Of a DNA stretch of 15,198 bases, positions 8,021-13,994 are shown piece by piece (the first letter of the stretch is position 1; each line of letters opens with the position of its first letter). The notes beneath the pieces were generated by a model, which saw only the letters and a program-made list of their open reading frames with translations, ran no database searches and was not told the DNA's origin. The translations under genes and the position numbers were made by a program. The DNA comes from Sporomusa sp. Lineage in GTDB: Bacteria; Bacillota_C; Negativicutes; Sporomusales; Sporomusaceae. The stretch is from NCBI GenBank assembly GCA_029256645.1, contig JAQSXM010000031.1, forward strand, positions 1 through 15,198, in the 5' to 3' direction.

Positions 8021-9079
8021 TTACGGTAATAGCGTTTTTTTCACCTTGCCAATCAGGGCAATCCGCGTTTCGGCCAGAATATCGGCGGCTTTGTAGGTCG
8101 GAATCTGCTCCTGTTTGGAGATGGCGATGACCTGCTCGATAGTATTGTATATGCCGTCTACTTTTTTCAGGGCCCGGTCACGGTTGTAGCCGCCTTGCTG
8201 CAGCTCATCGGCCACATTAATAACACCGCCGGCATTAATAATGAAATCAGGGGCATAGAGAATGCCTTTGTCCTGCAGAATATCGCCATGCCGTGTTTCT
8301 TTCAATTGATTATTGGCAGCACCGGCGATAATGCGGCACTTTAACCGGCGCAGTGTTTCATCATTAATTATGGCGCCCAGGGCACAGGGGGCAAAGATAT
8401 CGCAATCAACCCCGTAGATTTCATTAGGAGCAACGGCTTTGGCACCAAATTCAGCGACAATGCGGCTGGTATTCTCCGCGCTGATGTCTGTCACAACAAG
8501 GTTAACCCCTTCTTCGTGGAGATGCTGACACAGGGTATAGCCCACATGACCCAGCCCTTGCACAGCCACAGTTTTCCCCTGAAGCGAGCCGGTTCCCCAA
8601 ACCTCCGCAGCACAAGCCTTCATGCCTTTCCAGGTACCATAGGCAGTGACCGGCGAGGGATCGGCCACACCACGGCCAACCACATGGGAGGTTTCCAGGT
8701 GGATATAGTCCATATCTTCTACGGCGGTACCAACATCCTCCGAGGTAATGTACCGTCCATTCAGGCTCTGCACGAAACGGCCGAATGCCCGGAAAAGTGC
8801 TTCACTTTTATCAGTCTTAGAGTTGCCGATGATAACAGCTTTGCCACCGCCTATATTAAGCCCGGCGGCTGCGTTTTTATAGCTCATCCCCCTGGCCAGA
8901 CGCACTACGTCTGTAATTGCATCTTCTTCGCACTCGTACTGCCACATACGGGTACCGCCCAGTGCCGGACCAAGAGTGGTGTCATGAATACAGATAATGG
9001 CTTTCAGACCGGAGGCCGGATCATGGCAAAAAACCAATTGCTCATATCCATGCTGCTCCATCTTGTTAAAAATCCCCAT
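8021..9079 (-). CDS. Leucine (branched-chain amino acid) dehydrogenase
   Basis: NAD-dependent oxidative deamination of leucine, isoleucine or valine to the 2-oxoacid, NADH and ammonia. It has 352 residues, close to the Bacillus enzymes. The substrate-binding and catalytic lysines fall at K68 (MSYKNA) and K80 in GGGKAVI, the positions known for Bacillus leucine dehydrogenase. D115 in SEDVG is also present, and the Rossmann loop GLGHVG is at 175-180. ATG 9079 has GGGGGGA 7 nt upstream. It is the first gene behind a sigma-54 promoter (9130-9145) and the first enzyme of the cluster; its product is the expected substrate of the downstream oxidoreductase. Phenylalanine or valine dehydrogenases share the fold, so exact preference is unproven. 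Confidence 0.95.
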   Translation of the reverse strand: MGIFNKMEQHGYEQLVFCHDPASGLKAIICIHDTTLGPALGGTRMWQYECEEDAITDVVRLARGMSYKNAAAGLNIGGGKAVIIGNSKTDKSEALFRAFGRFVQSLNGRYITSEDVGTAVEDMDYIHLETSHVVGRGVADPSPVTAYGTWKGMKACAAEVWGTGSLQGKTVAVQGLGHVGYTLCQHLHEEGVNLVVTDISAENTSRIVAEFGAKAVAPNEIYGVDCDIFAPCALGAIINDETLRRLKCRIIAGAANNQLKETRHGDILQDKGILYAPDFIINAGGVINVADELQQGGYNRDRALKKVDGIYNTIEQVIAISKQEQIPTYKAADILAETRIALIGKVKKTLLP

Positions 9080-9129
9080 TTACAAATCCCCCCTGTAAAA
9101 AATTAGTATTCCATCTGGTAGTACTTAAA

Positions 9130-9145
9130 CGCAAGAAATGTGCCA
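9130..9145 (-). promoter_or_regulatory. Sigma-54 (-24/-12) promoter of the branched-chain catabolic operon
   Basis: On the minus strand the sequence is TGGCAC-ATTTC-TTGC-G, matching the sigma-54 consensus TGGCAC-N5-TTGCW at every position except the last. With the GC as the -12 element, transcription should begin near 9119, giving a leader of about 40 nt before leucine dehydrogenase. The sigma-54 activator gene directly upstream supports the call. Confidence 0.9.
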
Positions 9146-9195
9146 GTATAAGAGTACCCGTCAAAACCGTAATAACCGTCCAGACAAAGAAAAAT

Positions 9196-9234
9196 CACTG
9201 CAAGACTTTGCATCAATTGCAAAATCCTGCAGTG
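9196..9234 (-). terminator. Terminator of the activator gene, containing a candidate activator-binding palindrome
   Basis: Arms CACTGCAAGACTTTGCA (9196-9212) and TGCAAAATCCTGCAGTG (9218-9234) pair over 17 positions, two of them G-U wobbles in the minus-strand RNA, with a 5-nt loop. On the minus strand ATTTTTCTTT follows, so it is a good intrinsic terminator 14 bp after the activator stop. Its inner part, TTTGCA-N5-TGCAAA (9207-9223), is a perfect palindrome centred about 97 bp upstream of the predicted sigma-54 start, a typical place for an enhancer site. Confidence 0.82.
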
Positions 9235-9247
9235 AATGGTTTTGCAG

Positions 9248-11017
9248 TCAGACCTGGCTGCCTGTTATCCCATATTTCTCCAGCTTATAATACAGGGTAC
9301 GCAAAGAAATATTAAGGTGACGGGCGGTTTCAGCCCGGTTGCCGCCATACCCGGCAAGAACACCTGCAATAGCCCGCCGTTCTGCTTCCTCCACCGTTTC
9401 TGCCAATGTTCTCCAGGGTACAATAGCATTCACTGAGGCGTTACTCTCTGCGTTTGACCCGGTCCTGGCCGTAAGCGGCGGTAAATGAGGCACTATAATC
9501 GTATATTCATTAAAATGCATATTAATCAGGGCGCGGCCAAGGACATTCTCCAATTCCCTCACATTCCCCGGCCAGCCGTATTCGGCCAGCAGGGCTGCTG
9601 CGTCATCTGCTATCCCCTGCACAGAGCGTCCGTACTCCCGGTTGAGCTTGGTCAACAAATGCCGGGCTAACTCCGGCAGATCCCCGATCCGCTGGCGCAG
9701 CGGCGGAATGGTTATTGGGAAAACGCTGATCCGGTAATAAAGGTCTTTGCGGAAATTACCCTTTTTCACCTCTTCTTCCAGGTTCTTATTGGTAGCGGCG
9801 ATAATTCTCAGATCAAGGTCAAACGCCCTGACGCCGCCGACCCTGATAATCTCCCGCTCCTGCAGCACCCGCAGCAATTTTACCTGAAGAGACGGCGGAA
9901 TCTCGCCAATTTCATCAAGAAACAGCGTACCGCCATCAGCCTCTTCAAACAGGCCTTTTTTACCGCTTTTAAGAGCCCCGCTGAATGCCCCGGCCTCATA
10001 GCCAAATAACTCACTTTCCAACAGCGTCTCCGGGATCGCAGCACAATTTACCCGGACAAACCGCCGGTATTTTCGCTGGCTGGCACTGTGGATGGCATGG
10101 GCAAACAACTCTTTCCCGGTCCCGCTCTCCCCTGCCAGCATCACCGTAACAGGCGTAAGCGCAGCCCGGCCGGCATTCTCCACCGCCGCCTGCATCACCG
10201 GCCCCCGGGCCACGATATCGTCAAACGTATAGCGGGCCTGCCCCCGGTCCATCAGCGCGGTCACACCGGCAAGTTCCTCTGAGAGGAATTTTAATTCCGA
10301 GATGTCATGCGCCATTGCCACACTGCCGCGCAACCGGCCATCGACAATTAGTGGCGCCGCATTAATAATAACCTCGCGATTGTCAGGTCCAACCTTTAAC
10401 GGTACTCCCCGCACCGCCTCCATCGATTGCATCACCCGCAGATGAACACTTTCTCCCTGGCGGATGTCCACGGTAGGCGATTTACCCATAACTTCTTCCT
10501 TGCGCATCCCGATCAGCCGCGTATAGGCGGGGTTGACCATTATGATTTTTCCCTGGTCATCCACAACAGAAATGACATCCTGTGAGGTATTGATGATGGC
10601 CTCCAATAATTTTTTCATTTCTTTGATGCAAGTCATTTCCTCGGCTAACTGGCGAATTTCGGTCATATCCCGGAACACGGCCACTGCACCCACAATCCGG
10701 TTCGCTTCATCCCGGACCGGAACACGGTTGGTAAGGATACAGGTGTCGCCAGTCTCCTGCCGCTGGTTAAGCTCAGGCAACCCCGTCTCCAACACGCAGT
10801 GCAGGCGTGAGCCGGGAATAATATCCTGCGCATATTCGCCATACGCCTCCCACGCCGCAATCCCCAACAGCCGCTCAGCGGCTGTGTTGAACAGTATGAT
10901 TATCCCTTTTTTATTGACCGCAATGACGGCATCATGGGTCGAGTTCAAAATATCCTGCATTTCCCGGCTACTGATACTCCAGTCGTTGCTTGTGATTAAT
11001 TTACGTACTTTCGCCAC
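9248..11017 (-). CDS. Sigma-54-dependent activator with two PAS domains (BkdR-like)
   Basis: Bacterial enhancer-binding protein that uses ATP to open sigma-54 promoters. It has 589 residues from GTG 11017, which follows GGGGAGGG at 7-nt spacing. An ATG at 11089 is in frame, but the added 24 residues do not look domain-like. Domains: PAS (about 20-115), PAS (about 135-240), AAA+ (about 265-495) and a Fis-type helix-turn-helix (about 545-582). Walker A is GESGTGKE (296-303), Walker B is GGTLFLDEI (362-370), and R423 and R429 lie in the arginine-finger segment. The sigma-54 contact loop reads GAFSGA (343-348) instead of GAFTGA. No response-regulator receiver is present, so the PAS domains probably sense a ligand or redox signal. 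Its position next to the catabolic operon points to local control of that operon. Confidence 0.94.
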   Translation of the reverse strand: MAKVRKLITSNDWSISSREMQDILNSTHDAVIAVNKKGIIILFNTAAERLLGIAAWEAYGEYAQDIIPGSRLHCVLETGLPELNQRQETGDTCILTNRVPVRDEANRIVGAVAVFRDMTEIRQLAEEMTCIKEMKKLLEAIINTSQDVISVVDDQGKIIMVNPAYTRLIGMRKEEVMGKSPTVDIRQGESVHLRVMQSMEAVRGVPLKVGPDNREVIINAAPLIVDGRLRGSVAMAHDISELKFLSEELAGVTALMDRGQARYTFDDIVARGPVMQAAVENAGRAALTPVTVMLAGESGTGKELFAHAIHSASQRKYRRFVRVNCAAIPETLLESELFGYEAGAFSGALKSGKKGLFEEADGGTLFLDEIGEIPPSLQVKLLRVLQEREIIRVGGVRAFDLDLRIIAATNKNLEEEVKKGNFRKDLYYRISVFPITIPPLRQRIGDLPELARHLLTKLNREYGRSVQGIADDAAALLAEYGWPGNVRELENVLGRALINMHFNEYTIIVPHLPPLTARTGSNAESNASVNAIVPWRTLAETVEEAERRAIAGVLAGYGGNRAETARHLNISLRTLYYKLEKYGITGSQV

Positions 11018-11134
11018 ACAAACACCCTCCCCAAGCGACCTTCCTCTTGCTAGACTAAAAAGTCCACTCCTTATACCATATTTCTCCATGCGTCATTTAA
11101 TTCCTCTCCTGGTAGTGGACAAATGCAATAAAAA

Positions 11135-11166
11135 AGCATAAAGTACCATTTATGGCACTTTATGCT
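11135..11166 (-). terminator. Intrinsic terminator after the FapA/DUF342 gene
   Basis: Arms AGCATAAAGTACCAT (11135-11149) and ATGGCACTTTATGCT (11152-11166). In the minus-strand RNA the one imperfect position becomes a G-U pair, and a run of six U follows (A-run 11130-11135 on the plus strand). It lies 20 bp past the FapA-like stop codon and separates that gene from the activator gene. Confidence 0.88.
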
Positions 11167-11186
11167 AAGGACGCTATATTATAAAG

Positions 11187-13220
11187 TCACCGGAGGGAAC
11201 TAAACCTAAGCTCACCATCAACCACATAAAAAGAGATAAATTGCAACGAATCATTGAGGCTCTTGATTAAGGCGCCGATAGAGACTCTGGTTCCGGGATG
11301 AATATAGCCGCTGACCCGAACCCGGCCTGGCTTGGCGGCATTGAGAATACACTCAATATTGGCTATACGCTGCCGCATCCCTTCTATTCGATCTGGCAGA
11401 GCCTTATATTCCAGTTCCTGTTTTTTATATCGTTCCCTTCTTTCACCGGCAAGAAGCCCAATCCCCTGATTCTGAAAGTGAGACATTGCTAATTTCAATT
11501 CATTATAGGTAACTTCTGCTTTCTTGATTTGCTGGCGAAGGTTAATGAGTTCGTCCTTGAGCAACGAATTAACCGCCACCTCGATTTCGGTAATCACACC
11601 GGATTGATTACCAATAGTGCTTGCCCGGATTAATTCACCGGCTGATATACGGCCGCCCCGGATAAGGCCCCGCCCACCTTCAACAATAACGCGCGAACCG
11701 GCATAGACAGAGCTAGTTAAGATAACATCATTGACGATAACATCCTCATCGGCATACACAGTAGCACTTTCAATGAAATTAACCACAAGGCGTTCCCGTG
11801 CTTTGATTACACTACGCTTCATGCCCTGGATTCCCTTACGCACAATAATGTTATTGGCCTCAACCATACCTCCGGATATCGTACCACATACCTCAACATT
11901 ACCACCGGCTTTTACAAAAAAGTCCGGTTGTACAGAACCCCTGACAATGACACTGCCCTTAAAATCGATGTTGCCGGTAGCGTAGTCAACATCGCCGTCA
12001 ATTACGATAATTGGTATGACATTAACACGCTTATCAAGAAATATGTACAAATGCCCATTGATCGCAGCATAAAGACGCCAGTCGTCGACATTAATTACAT
12101 TTTGCCCCACAGGCATGGGGAGGTCTTTACCAGGCTTAGGCGGAAGCGGTAGTCCGAACACGTCGGTTCCCGGTATACCCGGTGTTGCGGGAATTTTTTC
12201 TACTAATAACTGGCCTTCTTCTACACAGAGAAACTTGTTAGTTTCTTTAAAGTCAACCCGCCCATCCTCCATTTCTATCGGGCGCCCCTGGCTGTCAGGA
12301 TCGATGAAGTATTTTAGGAAGGCGTTGTCACCTCTGCAAGGCGGAGTACCACGGGCACAAATAATATTAGTTGCTGAATGGGTTTGCGTAAGCATAGTTA
12401 GAGCCTCTTCGTCAATCCCAGAACAGACACCGGCAGCCTGTAATTCACCTAAAAGCTGGGAACGTGTAGCCAGCGGTTTATCTACGGGAATATTGACACT
12501 AACCCTGGCTTCCAGGCGCTCGAATCCAACCTTGACACGAATCAGGTTCTCTGGCGGTAAAACGGCTGGCTGTGAACTGACAATAAGTACCGGTGTCCCC
12601 ATCGCTTCCCTGATTGCCACGGAAATGAAATCACTGTCAAAGTTGGTGCATTGCCGCTCTGTCAAATCCTGAATTATTGCCGTTTTCGATACAGGCCACC
12701 CACCGTTGCCCGGAGCCCATACACTGAGATACACACCCGCATCATTAGCACTGATTTCATACCGACCATCTTGCTTGGGCTGGGTATTGACAATAAGCGT
12801 CGGTCTACCCACAGCTTCCCGAATGACCACCGAAATGAAATCACTGTCAAAGTTGGTGCATTTTCGTTCTGTTAGTTCCTGAATAATTGCTGCTTTTGAA
12901 ACCGGCTTGCCGCCGATTCCCGGAGCCCACACACTAAGATACACGCCAGCATCGTGAGCACTGATTTCATACCGCCCATCGATCTGCGGCCCTGTATTGA
13001 CAATGAGTACCGGTGTCCCCATCGCTTCCCTAATTACTACGGAAATGAAATTACTCTCAAAGTTAGTGCATTTTCGCTCTGTTAATTCCTGAATAATTGC
13101 TGCTTTTGTTACCGTCCAGCCGCCCTTGGCCGGAGCCCATACACTAAGGTATATGCCAACATCGTTAGCAGTAATTTGATACCGGCCGTCTTGTGCCCCA
13201 GACATAACTGAATGATCCAT
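11187..13220 (-). CDS. FapA/DUF342 family protein with three N-terminal 70-residue repeats
   Basis: DUF342 (flagellar assembly protein A family) protein, 677 residues from ATG 13220; its molecular function is unknown. Residues 11-220 are three tandem repeats of exactly 70 residues, each starting DGRY and containing YLSVWAP, GG, ERxCTNF and ISVxIREA. A fourth, more diverged N-terminal-like unit follows at about 226-290 (SVNIP, GVCSGIDEEA). The core has the family's GTDVFGLPLPPKPG (351-364), a right-handed beta-helix-like stretch (about 400-545) rich in short G-V-I repeats, a charged coiled coil (about 548-628) and a closing PGRVRVSGYIHPGT segment. No signal peptide or membrane span is seen, so it is probably cytoplasmic. 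The start is ambiguous: GTG 13259 is in frame with an equally modest AAGG. No flagellar gene is in view. Confidence 0.88.
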   Translation of the reverse strand: MDHSVMSGAQDGRYQITANDVGIYLSVWAPAKGGWTVTKAAIIQELTERKCTNFESNFISVVIREAMGTPVLIVNTGPQIDGRYEISAHDAGVYLSVWAPGIGGKPVSKAAIIQELTERKCTNFDSDFISVVIREAVGRPTLIVNTQPKQDGRYEISANDAGVYLSVWAPGNGGWPVSKTAIIQDLTERQCTNFDSDFISVAIREAMGTPVLIVSSQPAVLPPENLIRVKVGFERLEARVSVNIPVDKPLATRSQLLGELQAAGVCSGIDEEALTMLTQTHSATNIICARGTPPCRGDNAFLKYFIDPDSQGRPIEMEDGRVDFKETNKFLCVEEGQLLVEKIPATPGIPGTDVFGLPLPPKPGKDLPMPVGQNVINVDDWRLYAAINGHLYIFLDKRVNVIPIIVIDGDVDYATGNIDFKGSVIVRGSVQPDFFVKAGGNVEVCGTISGGMVEANNIIVRKGIQGMKRSVIKARERLVVNFIESATVYADEDVIVNDVILTSSVYAGSRVIVEGGRGLIRGGRISAGELIRASTIGNQSGVITEIEVAVNSLLKDELINLRQQIKKAEVTYNELKLAMSHFQNQGIGLLAGERRERYKKQELEYKALPDRIEGMRQRIANIECILNAAKPGRVRVSGYIHPGTRVSIGALIKSLNDSLQFISFYVVDGELRFSSLR
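12561..13190 (-). repeat. Three in-frame 210-bp tandem repeats
   Basis: Units are 13190-12981, 12980-12771 and 12770-12561 on the minus strand, with an exact 210-bp period and no spacer. By my hand count units 1 and 2 share 52 of 70 residues and units 2 and 3 share 56 of 70. Long blocks are near identical at the DNA level, for example around 12624, 12834 and 13044. This indicates fairly recent internal duplication or ongoing homogenisation. Confidence 0.95.
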
Positions 13221-13259
13221 GAAACCACATCCTAGTCCATTAATCAGGTTATTAAGCAC

Positions 13260-13592
13260 GCACTATACCTTTTGCACCGTTCCGGTAGCTAACCCGCGTA
13301 CACATGAATAGCCTCTGGATTCACAGCTGGTAATAGCGGACGGACCGGAGCCTTGGCTAGAGACACTTATTATAATCAATATCGTATAATGAATGACCTG
13401 ATCATATAGGCTAATTGTCCTAGTGGTTGTTGGATGGTTGTTGGATGGCGCACCAAGGGGGCCAAATCAGTTCAAAAGAAAAAATCCCCCTATGGCAGTA
13501 TTTGAATCTGCAATAAGGGGATCGCTCTATTTAATTATTATCTAGAAGCCTCTTTGCTGTATATCACAAAAAGCAGACATTCTATTTACTCT
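13260..13592 (-). promoter_or_regulatory. Upstream region of the FapA-like gene, with candidate structured leader
   Basis: No gene is seen in this stretch. A minus-strand TATAAT (13369-13374) is a possible -10, though its -35 is poor; it would give a leader of about 140 nt. That leader is GC-richer than its surroundings and has three nested helices: TCCGGT (13281-13286) with ACCGGA (13344-13349), CCGC (13294-13297) with GCGG (13336-13339), and TGAAT (13305-13309) with ATTCA (13319-13323). I compared it by eye with c-di-GMP-I and other common riboswitch cores and found no convincing match. An 11-bp tandem duplication of TGGTTGTTGGA lies at 13424-13445, and the terminator at 13484-13522 closes the small upstream gene. 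Confidence 0.35.
13484..13522 (-). terminator. Terminator after the small membrane protein gene
   Basis: Arms ATCCCCCTATGGCAG (13484-13498) and CTGCAATAAGGGGAT (13508-13522) with a 9-nt loop; one internal mismatch and one G-U pair remain in the minus-strand RNA. TTTTTTCTTTT follows on the minus strand. It is 70 bp downstream of the 40-residue membrane protein gene and before the FapA-like promoter region. Confidence 0.85.
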
Positions 13593-13715
13593 TTACGATG
13601 AAGGAAGTTCGAACATTCCCTGGCTTTCGGAAAGAATGTTCAATTGAAAAAAGTACATGACAAGATACAGAATTGCTATTAGCAGGAACAAGCCGTATAC
13701 CACTTTGTTTGACAT
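13593..13715 (-). CDS. Small single-span membrane protein (40 residues)
   Basis: A short open frame, not recognised as a known family. ATG 13715 follows GAGG at 8-nt spacing (minus-strand GAGGGTGAGCAT before the start). The protein begins MSNKVVYG, then has one strongly hydrophobic stretch at residues 5-23 (LFLLIAILYLVMYFF), and ends with a polar tail, ESQGMFELPSS. The layout suggests a short N-terminal segment and a C-terminal tail of about 16 residues on opposite sides of the membrane. It has its own downstream terminator (13484-13522) and is preceded by the terminator of the GGDEF gene (13863-13901), so it should be a stand-alone transcription unit. Function unknown. The evidence for a real gene is the ribosome binding site, the composition and the isolated position. 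Confidence 0.6.
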   Translation of the reverse strand: MSNKVVYGLFLLIAILYLVMYFFQLNILSESQGMFELPSS

Positions 13716-13994
13716 ATGCTCACCCTCTGTTTTAGCATAGCATCAGCTGTTTGGTTTTGTGTTAATTGCATGTTATAAATTGGTTAATTTTATGATTTTT
13801 GTCTCGATAGGATCAGTTGTACAGTATGTAAGAATTTTGCTATAGCTTAGCAAAAAATGTAAAAAATCGTCAATAGGGACTCTGGTCCTATTGACGATTT
13901 TAATTATATATGCAATAACCCTTGAAGCTTTCTTGTCCTTATTATATATTTGAAGCAATACCCTCTAAAAAGTCTCCCCGCACTAGCCCGTAGC
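13716..13994 (-). other. AT-rich intergenic region between GGDEF/HD-GYP and small membrane protein genes
   Basis: The stretch holds the strong hairpin at 13863-13901 and, between 13716 and 13862, the presumed promoter of the small membrane protein. A TTAACA with 17 nt to TGCTAT is the best sigma-A-like pair I found on the minus strand, and it is weak. A 61-codon frame at 13773-13958 crosses the terminator and is not considered a gene. Confidence 0.4.
13863..13901. terminator. Strong bidirectional terminator after the GGDEF/HD-GYP gene
   Basis: Arms AAAATCGTCAATAGGGAC (13863-13880) and GTCCTATTGACGATTTT (13885-13901) pair perfectly over 17 bp apart from one bulged G, with a TCTG loop. The A/T ends of the stem provide U-runs on both strands. 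It lies 94 bp past the stop codon of the GGDEF/HD-GYP gene. Confidence 0.9.

Noticed and set aside
10533..11141. 202-codon plus-strand frame opposite the activator
   Set aside because: It is a shadow of the PAS-coding region with low-complexity Ser/Ile-rich translation; it also runs through the terminator at 11135-11166.
11153..11166. TGGCAC-TTTA-TGC resembling a sigma-54 promoter on the plus strand
   Set aside because: Spacing is wrong, it is part of the terminator stem at 11135-11166, and it points into the 3' end of the FapA-like gene.
13260..13360. c-di-GMP-I riboswitch upstream of the FapA-like gene
   Set aside because: A GCGGGTT...CCGG stretch recalls the 3' part of the motif, but the conserved 5' half and the tetraloop-receptor segment are missing.
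13773..13958. 61-codon minus-strand frame
   Set aside because: It reads through the strong hairpin at 13863-13901, has no clear ribosome binding site, and its composition looks like random AT-rich DNA.
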